This document shows, piece by piece, positions 11,501 to 23,218 of a stretch of DNA of 64,000 nucleotides. The notes beneath the pieces are model-generated. The model was not told the origin of the DNA. It made no database searches and saw only the letters and a program-made list of their open reading frames with translations. Position 1 is the first letter of the stretch; each line of letters opens with the position of its first letter. The stretch is from Diospyros lotus. Its lineage: Eukaryota > Streptophyta > Magnoliopsida > Ericales > Ebenaceae. The position numbers and the translations under genes were made by a program. The DNA lies in the NCBI RefSeq assembly GCF_014633365.1, contig NC_068349.1, positions 38,746,243 through 38,810,242 of the forward strand, read 5' to 3'.

Positions 11501-11837
11501 GCTTTTCAGGTCAAAAGGCTTGTGGAGTGCTGGAATCTCCGAAACTCAAGCTCTTATTATCCCGAGGGTCAGTATCTATGGGGCCCGAAGGGCTGATGCG
11601 TCTTTTTCTTTTACGCGTGTATGGAGGGCACATATATCCATTTTGCTTTGGCGGTATTTTCTCTTTCCAATGCTCTGTCCGATCCTTTTCGTCTTTGGGT
11701 GGCGGCCTGGGGTGTTTAATGTTCATCATTGCTCACCCTTTGATCTCCCGCCCCTATGATTTAAACGGAGGTTTTCCATTCTTCCGAGTATTCTTCACTT
11801 TCTCTCCACTATTACGCGGCCAGGCGTCCTTACCCTC
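11482..11837 (+). other. Element C leader upstream of its antisense gene, cut by element B
   Basis: This 356-bp stretch is the reverse complement of 19300-19664 in element B and homologous to 50860-51229 in element E. It is open in the frame that leads into the antisense gene. Element B's LTR interrupts it at 11838, and homology resumes at 20198 just before the antisense ATG. Confidence 0.75.
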
Positions 11838-12371
11838 TGAATGAGGAAAATACTCTCGGGTCCATAATTACTCTCATGTCTGGAGAAGGCGTCCAATGGC
11901 AGTCAAGCCACTTGTTGCGTTTTAGGGGTATTCCGCAAATGCGGTCTTGTTTGAATCTCAAAGGACACGTGGCAGATATGGGCTACCACGCCAGTTGGCA
12001 GGATGCTCGGTAAGGAAGTCCTTAAGACTCTCTTGCCGATAATGACGGAGGGAGAAAGCTATCCCGAACTTCTTGGAGAAGGCGACTATTATGGAATCCG
12101 TATCGATAAGATCCCAAGAAAAGTGGGATAAAGATCCCGAAGATCTATACTCGGAATCCTGATCTCAACGCAAGGATAAAAGAAGAGGGGAGGGTAAAGG
12201 TAAGGGATCGGATGACCTTTTGATGATTAGAGCATAAGTAATTTTACTGGATTTTCTTGAATAGAGGATATCTGACTTAATCATCGGAGATTGACCGGGG
12301 GAGCAAGTCCCCATCTCCATTGCAGGCACGCTAGAGAAGACGGAAGAAGGTGATCGGCTACTGCATCATCA
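11838..12371 (+). repeat. Element B 5' LTR
   Basis: 534 bp, starting TGAATGAGG (one inserted base compared with TGATGAGG in its partner) and ending CATCATCA, followed by the primer-binding site. Confidence 0.92.
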
Positions 12372-12373
12372 AT

Positions 12374-12390
12374 TGGCGCCCACCGTGGGG
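12374..12390 (+). promoter_or_regulatory. Element B primer-binding site, tRNA-Lys type
   Basis: TGGCGCCCACCGTGGGG begins two bases after the LTR. It is the exact complement of the 3' end of plant cytosolic tRNA-Lys(CUU) as I recall it (ending CCCCACGGTGGGCGCCA). The same 17 bases occur at this place in C and E. Confidence 0.85.
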
Positions 12391-12462
12391 CCGAGACGTC
12401 TTCTTTTCTGTCTCTCCAACGAAGTAGGGTGTGGTGTTCTTCAGTAATCCCCTTTACTTATA

Positions 12463-15400
12463 ATGGGGACCAGAAGGCAGCAATCCTGGGCCGCTGGAGG
12501 TAACCTCGCTCCAGAGCCCAGTCAACAGAATCCTCCAAGAAGTCCCCCATGGAGAGATCGGAGTCCGGAAGGCCCTCCACCCCCTCCTGATCGAATAGCA
12601 CTTCTGGAAGGTCAAGTGTAGCGGTTGACGGAGTTACTCGCGAGTTTCTTGGATCAACAGCAAGCCCAGCATTCTCGGGTGGATGAGAGACAAGAGCCCC
12701 CAAGGGAGGAGGAGTCCTATCTGCGGGAAGTAAATCTGTGGAGGCCAGGGCAAGACGATAGGAATGGCGAGGCGGCCGAATCTATCGACTTGTCGTATAT
12801 ATAGCAGCTGCAAGAAAGGAGATTACGGCAATTGGAAGAGGAGATCGCCACTCTGAAGCCGAAGTCTGCAGAGGCACAGGGGACGAAGGTGAATCAGCCC
12901 CTCAGCTCGGAGATTATGGCAGCGGTGCCACCGGAGCGTCTTCGCATTCTAGCCATCAAAACTTATGCAGGAACCTCTGATCCGATAGATCACCTCGATC
13001 TTTTTACCTCTCATATGATGGTGCAGGATGCCTCAGACGCGATGTGGTGTAGGGTCTTCTTGGCAACCTTGGAAGGGCACGCACGGGCTTGGTATGCAAA
13101 CCTGGCCCACCATTCTGTCACGAGTTTCGCACAGCTTCGAGGCAATTTTCTGGCGCATTTTGTACCTTTTCGGAGACACCGAAGGTCCACCATGGGCCTC
13201 GTAAGTATGATGCAAAACCAAGGAGAACCTCTCAAAGACTTCGTTTCACGTTTCAATATGGAGGCTTTTAGTATTGGGAACTTCGATCACAGTGTGGCTA
13301 TGGTGGCATTCCAGAACGCCTTAAAGCCAGGCCCTTTTGCTCAATCATTAGCCAAAACGCCCCCGATAATGTTCACGGATATCTTGGGTCGCGCTACAAA
13401 GTATATTAATGTCGAGGAAGTCATGTAAGCCAAGAGGGCAGAACATGCGAAAAAGAAAGACAAAAAAAAACACCCCGAGGAAAGAAAGAATGATGACTGG
13501 AAGGAGAAGCATCGTCCTAGGTGGGATTCTGGTGGTTTTACCCCTCTAAATGCCCCAAGAGCGAAAATCTTGGCCACCATCGAAGGTAAGGACTATCTGA
13601 AGAAGCCTCGGCCGATGAAGGCACCGTCGGATAAAAGGAATCGGAATAAATACTGTCGTTTCCATCGGGATCATGGCCATGATACGGAGGAATGTCACCA
13701 GTTAAAAGAGGACATCCAAGAACTCATCAACAGAGGTTTTTTAAGGGGTTATGTGGCTAGGGAAGGCGATTCCCGAAGAAGGAAGGACCGACGCTCGCGA
13801 TCGAGAAGTCCCCCCAAGAGGGACCGAACGGACGATCAAGATCATGCTCGACGTTCGGCGTGAAGAGAGTGATCACAGCGGGGAGAAGATGATCGTCCCC
13901 AACCTCCAGTATTCCACACACCCGCTGCAGGAGAAGTCCCAGTCGTGAAAGGCGAACGAGGGACTCGCGGTCGTACCGGTGGGCTAAAAAGTTTGAGGTA
14001 TGTCGAGCCAATCTCTTTTTTAGATAATGACCTCCTCGGGTACCCGAATCGAAATGACCCCCTGGTGATAACAGCTGAGCTCAGAAAATGGGAGCTTCGA
14101 CGGATCCTCGTGGATCTAGGAAGTTCCTCTGAAATTTTGTATCGGCAAGCCTTCTTAGGCATGGGGTACGAAATGGCGCAACTAAGACCAGCGAGGGTCC
14201 CCTTGGTGGGATTTGATGGGGAGGCCGTATATTCGGAAGGGATCATTCAACTTCCACTGACTATAGGGAAAGGCTCTCAAACCTCTCAAGTCACGCTAGA
14301 TATCCTGGTAACCGACGTGCCTTCGGCATACAACATGATTCTGGGAAGGTCAGGCCTTAATGCCCTTCGGGCTATTCCTAGCACCTACCATATGATGATG
14401 AAGTTTCCTACAGATAGTGGAACAGGCGAGGTACGGGGAGATTTGCGCTTAGCGCATGAATGTTATATGGCCTTTGTAGGCATAGCAAAAGACAGAGGAG
14501 CAATGTTGCAAGGAGAAGTTCCGAGCTCCCGAAGGAATCCCCAGGGAGGAAAGGGAGAAGATCCTCCGAAAGAGGTTAGCTTTCTCCTAGAAGGGCTGGA
14601 AGATCCAAAAACAGCAGAGCTGGTGGATAAATTGGTTGAAAGAGGATTGTCTAGATCATTGTATAAAGATAAGTGTAGAGTTGAAAGATCCGTTAAGGGG
14701 TCGGATATTAGCACTTCTTAGGCAATATGCGGACATCTTCGCATGGGCTGCTCAGAACATCCCGGGAGTAGATCCAGAAGTTATGACGCACAAACTGGGG
14801 ATACGACCAGGCTTCCGACCTGTCAAGCAAAAGAAGCGAAGTTTCGCTCCCGAAAGAGCTCGGGCAATTGAGGAAGAAATTGCGAAGCTAACGGAGGCAC
14901 AGTATATCCGGGAAGTAGATTATCTGGAGTGGTTAGCAAATGTCGTGTTGGTTCCAAAAGGGGAAAGCAAATGGAGGCTTTGCATTGATTTCACTGATCT
15001 TAATAAAGCTTACCCGAATGACAGCTACCCTCTTCCGAGGATCGATGCCCTGATTGATGGGACTGCCGGTTGTTTACTCATGAGTTTTTTGGATGCTTTC
15101 CAGGGATACCATCAGATTCCATTACACTCGGAAGATCAGGAGAAAACCGCTTTCATTACCAATAAAGCAACTTACTATTATACAGTGATGCCTTTTGGCT
15201 TGAAAAATGTAGGAGCCACTTACTAGCGCTTGGTAAATAAGCTTTTTCAGCACCAGCTCGGGAGAAATATGGAAGCATATGTAGACGACATGTTGGTGAA
15301 AAGCATGGAGGCAGAGCATCATCCGATAGATTTGGAGGAATGCTTCAAAACCCTTTGTAAGTTCCATGTGAAGCTTAATCCTGTCAAATGTGCTTTTGGT

Positions 15401-17508
15401 GTCTCTGCAGGGAAGTTTTTGAGCTATATAGTGCGCCATAGAGGAATTGAGGTAGACCCGGAGAAAGTTAAAGCCATTATAGATATGCCAGCCCCGAGGA
15501 GCATCAAGGAAGTACAGAGTCTTACGGGCAAGATAACGGCCTTGGGAAGATTCCTTTCTCGTTTAGCGAAAAAAGGCCTTCCTTTCTACAAAGTCCTAGC
15601 AAAGGCAAACAACTTTGCATGGAATGACGAATGTCAGAGGGCCTTCGAAAGGTTGAAAGAGCATTTGGCTACACCTCCGATTCTGACCAAGCTGAAGCCA
15701 GAGAGCCATTATATATCTATTTGTCGGTGGCCGAAGAAGTAGTGAGCTCGGTGCTGGTACAGGAAGAGGATAAGATATAGAGGCCCGTTTATTATGAAAG
15801 TAAGTGATTAACAGGAGCAGAGATCCGGTATCCTCTCATGGAGAAACTGGCCTTTGCTTTGATAAGTTTCAGCTAGGAAACTTCACCCCTATTTTCAAGC
15901 TCATACGATTATTGTGCTTACTAACTAACCTTTGAGGCAGGTTCTTAGTAAACCATAACTTTCAGGGAGGATGTTGAAATGGGCAATGGAGCTTACCGCT
16001 TTTGACATTGAGTATAAGCCACGGCCCGCTATTAAGGCACAGTCGTTGGCGAACTTTATTGCCGAAAGGATAGGGATTCCCAAAGAAGCGGAGGAAAACC
16101 AGAAACCATGGACAGTGGCTGTAGATGGGAGCTCCACCTCAAGTGGCAGAGGAGCAGGATTAATGGTAAAAAGCCCCGAAGGGGAGATATGGCCTTATGC
16201 TTTACATTTTGAATTCCGAGTATCCAACAACGAGGCAGAGTATGAAGCTTTGTTGGCAGGGTTGAGATTGGCTGAGCAATTGGGAGCTCAAAGAGTTGAG
16301 TTGAGTTCAGATTCCAATCTAGTGGTGCAACAGGTGAATGGAGAGTATGAAGCCCGAGAAGGTCACATGGCGCGATACCTAGCCTTGGTCAGAGAATTGA
16401 TGGCACGTTTCTGACATGTAAAGGTGGAATACGTTCCCTGGACTATGAATGCGGAGGCAGACCTGTTGTCTCGAATTGCCTCTTCCTCTTTTCCTACAAG
16501 TTCTCGAGAAATTCGAATCGAGTCCCTGCCACAGAAGAGTATCGAAGAAGTCGATGACCAATTATGTGTGGAGGACGAGCCTAGCTGGATGGATCCTTTC
16601 CTGTTGTACCTAAAAGAAGAGAAGCTTCCCAAAGACGATTCAGAAGCTCGGGAGGTTAAATGAAAGTCCCGAAGTTTCGTATTAGTCAGTGGGGAGCTTT
16701 ACAGAAGGTCATTCTCGCAGCCACTGCTCAAGTGCATCCGGCCCCGGGAAGCAGATTATATCCTGAGAGAGATTCATGAAGGCATATGTGGAAGCCACAT
16801 CGGAGCCCGAACTCTCAGCCAAAAGGCTCTTCGACAGGGATATTACTGGCCAACGATGGTAAAAGATTCGGAACAACTAGTCAGAACTTGCGACCGATGC
16901 CAGCGGACATCTAACTTGGTCCATATACCGGCGGTCGCACTAGCTCACTTGGCTACGCCTTGCTCCTTCGCTCAATGGGGTATTGACATCTTAGGACCTT
17001 TCCCTCCAGTGGCTGGTCAGGTTAAATACATCATAGCTGTTATTGATTACTTCACAAAGTGGGTCGAAGCCGAGGCAGTAGCCTTTATTACCGCTAGACG
17101 TGTAAAGAAATTTCTATGGAAGAATGTGGTCTCTCGCTTTGGAATTCCTCGGGTGCTAATCTCCAATAACGGCACTCAATTCACTGATCGATCTGTCCAA
17201 GAATGGTGTCAAGCATTGGGAATTAGGCAGTAGTTCACCTCGGTAGCCCACCCACAGGCTAATGAACAAATCGAGCTCGCCAACAGGACTTTGTTACGCG
17301 GTCTGAAGGCGCGAGTGGATGAGGCAAATGGCAGCTGGGTGGAAGAACTACCGAACATCCTGTGGTCTTATCGTACTACGGTGAAAGTGTCCATGGGTGA
17401 AACTCCTTTTAGCTTATGCTATGGCTCGGAAGCATTGATCCTAGTGGAAATTAGAGTACCTACGCTAAGAGTAGAGCTATTTAGCCCGGAATCCAACGAA
17501 CAAAATTT
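12463..17508 (+). pseudogene. Element B gag-pol polyprotein, inactivated
   Basis: One frame starts at ATG 12463 and carries gag (capsid-like domain about 12900-13430). A C-x2-H-x4-H-x4-C zinc knuckle follows near 13650 and a protease near 14110 with DLGS in place of the DPGS seen in C and E. After a frameshift near 14640 come reverse transcriptase (catalytic YVDD at 15278-15289), RNase H, a second archaeal-type RNase H (about 16110-16410, the Tat hallmark) and integrase with an HHCC finger and a catalytic core. Stops lie at 12619, 12802, 13426, 13861, 15224, 16412 and 16661; most look like CAG, CAA or CGA changed by C-to-T. The middle catalytic Asp of integrase is Asn (17165-17167). The integrase C-terminus is missing: the sequence jumps at a GAGGGAC heptamer into the antisense gene. 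Confidence 0.9.
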
Positions 17509-19264
17509 GAGGGACTCAAACCCTCGGAGCCTCTCGACCTCGGACTCTAGGGAGGTGATCTGGGTGCGGAGTTCAGACTCTCGCCGGGAGATAAAATCTT
17601 GAAAAACCGTAAGGTTCTAAGAAGAGGAAACAAAGTGAGGATTAAGATTCATTCACATGAAAGAATTTAAAAGGAAAAGACCATGGTCATACTCTTAGAA
17701 TCTTGGCATAATAATCTGGTTCGCTCGAAGTTGGTAGAACGCTGGAGAGAGCCAAAGTCGTTGGGGAGGAATGGTGGGCATCAGGAACCGAAGGTTCAGA
17801 GATAGTAGCGGCAGAAGGTGCAGTTTCCACCCTGCGACGTTTCTTCCGGCGCGCTAATATCTCCCTCGTTGATAGTATTGAAGCCCCTTCCAGCGAAGCT
17901 TCCCCCGTCAATTTCGAGCGCCCTTCTGGTGCTAGTGGAGTTAATATTCGCTTAAACATAGAACTGATAGGAACGCTGGGAAGCGGTACAGTGGGCTCCG
18001 TACCGGTAGAAGTTTGTTTTCTTCGTGCTTCCGAACGAGTCGCTTCGAGCACCTGGGCGATGGTCGCCGTATCATCTTCGAAAGGAATTGGCAAGATGGA
18101 AGGCGCGTTGTTAGATCTTTGTTGCGTAGAGGGGGTCATTGGTTTTCGGGGTAAGGGGCTCTGAAGAAAAGTCCTTCGAGCTCCCATCGGCGTTGTTCGG
18201 GGAAACCTCTTGGAAAGTCTGAAGATCCTCCTCCGCCGTTTTTCGTGATCAGGAAGGTGTTGAGGATTTTTTGCTCTTTTTTCTCTTCGGGGCTCGCTCA
18301 GGAGGGGCAGCTTTCTCAGATATCCTTTTATCGTGAGGAGGGGCCGAAGGGCCTGTACTCTTAGGGAAGTCTAAGATCGTCTTCTCAGTAACAGAAGAAT
18401 AGGTTATCTCCCAAAGATTTTCAACTGCGAAAACAGCGACAAAGATCAACATCTGAAAGGTCCAAGAAACGAAGAAAAAAGCGAAGGGCGAAAACTTACA
18501 ATTTACACCGTCCAAACCCGCTTCAGTAAGAGCTGGGTTAGAAAGCCATCCTTCTACCCAGTCCTGGCTGACCTTTATAAGCTTGCTGGCAGGTTCCTTA
18601 ATGTTCTCGATGCTCGGACGTTTGTGCTTGGTATCCAAAGTCCATCCATTGCTAACGGACCAAATTTCTTGGGTAGAGCCCACTGATCGAGGACGGACGA
18701 AGACGAAGAGCTCCTTCCAATCGTCCAAATCTTTCGTTCCACCGGAATGCAATAGGGTTGAGGCTTTGATCTCAAGTTTAGGGCACTCTTTAGGGGCAAG
18801 GAGGCAACTCTCCTTTATAATTCTTGGAGAGATCGAAATCCAACCTCCGGGTTCACGATTGGTGGTAAAAAAAATAGTCGAAGAGCTCTCCTGTGGGTTC
18901 CACTCGAGCAATACGACAGATGACGATGAAGCCCATCAAGTACCTCCACCCGAAAGGGGAAAGTTGAGTGGGGGGCGATAATAAGATGTTGAAGGAGAGA
19001 CATAACCCACCCCCGAGGAGGCAGTCGGAAGCCCCGATCAAAGGCACACTTGTAAACACAGAGTCGACCCGCGACAGGATGGCACGCTCGGAGATGGGTG
19101 TTGAACTCGACCTCTCATTCGTCGGGAATCGCATACTTCTCTAGAAATTGTTGGCATTCCGACTCATTCATCCATTGGTAGGTAATGGAGGCCGCATGAT
19201 GCTTCTCCCATTCTACGAGCTCAACGCCGGTGGAGGTGAAATGACCGGAGCCAGTGATCGCCAT
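17509..19264 (-). pseudogene. Element B antisense gene (Transposase_28-like), 3' truncated
   Basis: Minus-strand ATG at 19262-19264. Exon 1 (18500-19264) encodes the N-terminal Transposase_28-like region; intron 1 is 18425-18499 (75 nt, GTAAGT ... GCAG). Exon 2 (17693-18424) encodes a basic patch (PKRKKSKK) that could be a nuclear localisation signal and a Ser/Pro/Thr-rich part; intron 2 is 17617-17692. Only about 108 bp of exon 3, the coiled-coil exon, survives before the deletion junction at about 17508. The frame stays open upstream of the ATG to about 19663. Homologous to the antisense genes of C and E; it lies 957 bp from C's copy, head to head across the B 3' LTR. Confidence 0.8.
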
Positions 19265-19642
19265 TGTCGAAAGATTGAACAAGGAAGGTAAAGAGGGTAA
19301 GGATGCCTGGCCGCGTAATAATGGAGAAGAAGTGAAGAATACTCGGAAGAAAGAGAGGAAGAATGGAAAACCTCCGTTTAAATCATAGGGGTAGGAGATC
19401 AAAGGGCGAGCAATGATAAACATTAAACACCCCAGGCCGTCGCCAAAAGACGAAAAGGATCGGATAGAGCATTGGAAAGAGAAAATACCGCCAAAGCAAA
19501 ATGGATATTTGTGCCCTCCATACATGCGTAAAAGAAAAAGACGCATCAGCCCTTCAGGCCCCATAGATACTGACCCTCGGGATAATAAGAGCTTGAGTTT
19601 CTGAGATTCCAGCACTCCACAAGCCCTTCGACCTGAATAGCT

Positions 19643-19664
19643 CAAGGAGTGGGGGGGGGGCAAA
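19643..19664 (+). promoter_or_regulatory. Element B polypurine tract
   Basis: AAGGAGT followed by ten G and CAAA directly precedes the 3' LTR. The G-run is longer than in C (six) or E (five). Confidence 0.8.
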
Positions 19665-20197
19665 TGATGAGGAAAATACCCTCGGGTCCATAATTACTCT
19701 CATGTCCGAAGAAGGCGTCTAATGGCAGTTAAGCCACTTGTTGCGCTTTAGGGGTATTCTGCAGATGCGGTCTTGTTTGAATCTCAAAGGACACGTGGCA
19801 GATATGGGCTACCACGGCAGTTGGTAGGATGCTCGGTAAGGAAGTCCCTAAGACCCTCTCGCCGATAATGACAGAGGGAGAAAGCTATCCCGAACTTCTC
19901 GGAGAAGGCGACTATTATGGAATCCTTATCGATAAGATCCTAAGAAAAGTGGGATAAAGATCCTAGAAATCTCTACCCAGAATCCTGATCTCAACGCAAG
20001 GAAAAAAGAAGAGGGGAGGGTAAAGGTAAGGGATTGGATGACCTTTTGATGATTAGAGCATAAGTAATTTTACTGGATTTTCTTGAATAGAGGATATCTG
20101 ACTTAATCATCGGAGATTGATCGGGGGAGCAAGTCCCCGTCTCCATTGTAGGCACACTAGAGAAGACGGAAGAAGGTGATCAGCTACTGCATCATCA
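19665..20197 (+). repeat. Element B 3' LTR
   Basis: 533 bp, TGATGAGGAAAATACC to CATCATCA. After its end at 20197 the sequence resumes inside element C, 24 bp before C's antisense ATG. Confidence 0.92.
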
Positions 20198-20221
20198 CCT
20201 TCCTTGTTCAATCTTTCGACG

Positions 20222-22510
20222 ATGGCGATCACTGGCTCCAGTCATTTCACCTCCACCGGCGTTGAGCTCGTAGAATGGAAGAAGCATCTTACAGCCTCTA
20301 TTACCTGCCAATGGATGAATGAGTCGGAATGCCAACAATTTCGGGAGAAGTATGCGATTACCGATAAATGGGAGGTCGAGTTCAACACCCATCTCCGAGC
20401 ATGCCATCCTGTCACGGGTCGACTCTGTGTTTACAAGTGTGCCTTTGATCGGGGTTTTCGACTACCTCCTCGGGGGTGGGTTATGTCTCTCCTTTAATAT
20501 CTTACTATCGCCCCCGCTCAACTTTCCCCTTTCGGGTGGAGGTACTTGATGGGCTTCATTGTCATCTGCCATATTGCTCGAGTGGAACCGACATGAGAGC
20601 TTTTCGACTACTTTTTTACCACCAATCACGATCCCGGAGATTGGATTTCGATCTCTCCAAGAATTATAAAGGAGAGTTGCCTTCTTGCCCCTAAAGAGCG
20701 CCCTGAACTTGAGATCAAAGCCTCAACCCTATTGCATTTCGGCGGATCGAAAGATTCAGACGATTGGAATGAACGCTTCGTCTTCATCCGTCCTCGATCA
20801 GCGGGCTCTACCCAAGAAATTTGGTCCGTTAGCAATGGATGGACTTTGGATACCAAGCACAAACGTCCGAGCATCGAGAACATTAAGGAACTTGCCGGCA
20901 AGCTTATGAAGGTCAGCCAAGGACTGGGTAGAAGGATGGCTTTCTAACCCAGCTCTTACTGAAGCGGGTTTGGACAATGTAAATTGTAAGTTTTCGCCCT
21001 TCGCTTTCTTCTTCGTTTCTCGGCCCTTTCGGATGTTGATCTTTGTCGTTGTTTTTGCAGTTGAAAACCTTTGGGAGATAACCTATTCTCCTATTACTGA
21101 GAAGACGATCTTAGACTTCCCTAAGAGTACTGGCCCTTCGGCCCCTCCTCGCGATAAGAGGACATCTGAGAAAGCTACCCCTCCTGTGTGAGCCTCGAAG
21201 AGCAAAAAGAGCAAAACATTCTCGACACCTTCCCGATCACGAAAAACGGCGGAGGGGGATCTTTGGTCTTTCCAAGAGGTTTCCCCGAACAGCGCCGATG
21301 GGAGCTCGAAGGACTTTTCTTCGGAGCCCCTTGCCCCGAAAACCAAAGACCCTCATTCTACGCAACAAAGATCTACCAACGCTCCTGCCATCTTGCCAAT
21401 TCGTTCCGAAGATGATACGGCGACCATCGCCCAGGTGCTCGAAGTGACTCGTTCGGAAGCACGAAGAAAACAAACTCCTGCAGGTATGGAGCCTACTGTA
21501 CCGCTTCCCAGCGTTCCTATCAGTTCTGTGTTTAAGCGAATATTAACTCCACTAGCACCAGAGGGGTGCTCGGAATTGACGGGGGAAGCTTCACTGGAAG
21601 GGGCTTCAATACTATCAACGAGGGAGATATTAGCGGGCTGGACTAAATGCCGCAGAGTGGAAACTGCACCTTCTGCCGCTACTATCTCCGAACCTTTAGT
21701 TCTTGATGCCAGCCATGCCTCCCCAATGACTTTGGCTCTCTCCAGCCTTCTACCAACTTCGAGCGAACCAAATTATTATGCCGAGATTCTAAAAGTATGA
21801 CCATGGTCTTTTCCTTTTGAATTCTTTCATGTGAATGAGTCTTAATCCTCACTTTCTTACCTCTTCTTAGAACCTTACGGGTTTTCAAGATTTTGTCTCC
21901 CGGCAAGAGTCCGAACTCCGCACCCAGATTACCTCCCTAGAGTCCGAGGTCGAGAGGTTCCGAGGGTTTGAGTCCCTCTCCTCCCATCTGTCAGGTCTTG
22001 AACACCGCGTCCATATTTTGACGAAATCTGTTGAGCTGGCGCAAGAAGGTGCAAGACTTGCCAATGAACCCGAAGCTCAGGTGCGCGAGGATCTGGAGTT
22101 AGTCCAGAGGAACATGCTCGAGGCTAATCTAGGCCAATTCTCGGCTCGGGGAGGAACTGGATGTTGCAAAGGATGCCAATGAGCAGCTCCAAGAAAATAT
22201 AAAGAAGCTTACCTTAGAGCTGAAGGAGGCAAAAAAGGGGTAAGTCGAGGCGTTGGAGTCTTATTCTCGGTGCAAGGAAGACCTTCATACCGCTCACGCT
22301 CAACTGCAATCTGCGCTCAAGGATACCCAAGTGGCCTTCCAGAACGGTTGCGAGGATTTTCGAAGCTCTAAAGCTTACGCTGCGAAACTGGAAGAAGTCC
22401 TTCGGGGCAGGTTTGAACATATGAAGAAACTTGCCAATGAGCGTTTTCCGAACCTGGATGTGGACTCCATTGCCTTCGATGTTACTGCTGCCTTATCCTC
22501 CTTAGAGTAG
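20222..22510 (+). pseudogene. Element C antisense gene: Transposase_28-like N-terminus, basic middle, coiled-coil C-terminus, spliced
   Basis: Encoded opposite to C's gag-pol. Exon 1 runs from the ATG at 20222 to 20985, intron 1 is 20986-21060 (75 nt), exon 2 is 21061-21794, intron 2 is 21795-21870 (76 nt), exon 3 is 21871-22510 with a TAG stop. Exon 1 carries the motif run I know from Pfam Transposase_28: a YAI-type box, a box around RLCVYKCAFDRGFRLP, and APAQLSPF-like and GFIVIC-like boxes. Exon 3 is heptad-like and rich in Glu, Leu, Gln and Lys. Function is unknown; a DNA- or chromatin-related role is only a guess from the basic patch. Damage in this copy includes CAA-to-TAA at about 20495, a 1-bp insertion near 20917, TGA near 21189 and a shift near 22130. 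E has the best-preserved copy. Confidence 0.82.
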
Positions 22511-22533
22511 ATATCTTTGTATTCAATCTTCAT

Positions 22534-22539
22534 AATAAA
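22534..22539 (+). terminator. Poly(A) signal of element C antisense gene
   Basis: AATAAA lies 24 bp after the TAG stop. The antisense gene of element E has AATAAA at the matching place (48570-48575, minus strand), so it is conserved across two subfamilies. Confidence 0.65.
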
Positions 22540-22649
22540 ATTTTTTATCTTTGTCTGATCTTTGAAAATTTCCTTAGCTACTACCTTACTTTTGTCGTCT
22601 TCTTCTTGCTTTAGGAATCAGGCTTGATCCTTCGTTTGCTGCTGAATTT

Positions 22650-23218
22650 GATCCTCAGGGATCCGGGGATTCTGGCCCCTCAAGGATCACGTCTGATTCC
22701 CTTTATTTTTGCTTTGGTTGAGGGTTCGAGCCCCTTGGGGATCGCATTCGATCCCTTAGTTGTGTTTGAGGGTTCGGGCCCCTCGGGGATTGCATCCGAT
22801 CCTTTAGTTGTGTTCGAGGGTTTGGGTCCCTCGTGGATTGCATTTGATCCTTTAGTTGTGTTCGAGGGTTCGGGCCCCTAGTGGATCGCATTCGATCCTT
22901 TAGTTGTGTTCGAGGGTTCGGGCCCCTCGTGGATCGCATCCGATCCTTTAGTTATGTTCGAGGGTTCGGGCCCCTCGTGGATCGTATCCGATCCTTTAAT
23001 TGTGTTCTAGGGTTCGGGCCCCTCGTGGATCGTATCCGATCCTTTAGTTGTGTTCGAGGGTTCAGGCCCCTCGTGGATCGCATCCGATCCTTTAGTTGTG
23101 TTCGAGGGTTCGGGCCCCTCATGGATCGCATTCGATCCTTTAGTAGTGTTTGAGGGTTCGGGCCCCTCGTGGATTTCATTCGATCCTTTAGTTGTGTTCG
23201 AGGGTTCGAGCCCCTCCG
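22650..23218. repeat. Tandem array of a 48-bp unit, about 11 copies (element C)
   Basis: The unit contains GAGGGTTCGGGCCCCTCG followed by a GGATCGCATCCGATCC-like palindromic part and TTTAGTTGTG. Copies differ by a few bases. Because 48 is a multiple of three, several frames stay open without coding for anything. The array lies between the converging 3' ends of pol (23399) and the antisense gene (22510). Confidence 0.9.

Larger units (their letters stand above)
11838..20197 (+). mobile_element. Element B: Tat-lineage retrotransposon nested in element C, with internal deletion
   Basis: Order: 5' LTR 11838-12371, primer site, gag-pol, truncated antisense gene (minus strand), polypurine tract, 3' LTR 19665-20197. 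The flanks are CCCTC and CCTTC, an imperfect duplication (4 of 5). The flanking C sequence lacks about 9 bp compared with the uninterrupted homologues, so a small deletion at the left junction is likely. At 8360 bp it is about 1.7 kb shorter than C because of a deletion at about 17508. Its LTRs differ by about 31 substitutions by eye. Confidence 0.92.

Noticed and set aside
22650..23218. Evenly spaced repeats resembling a CRISPR array
   Set aside because: There are no unique spacers; whole units repeat in tandem inside a plant retrotransposon.
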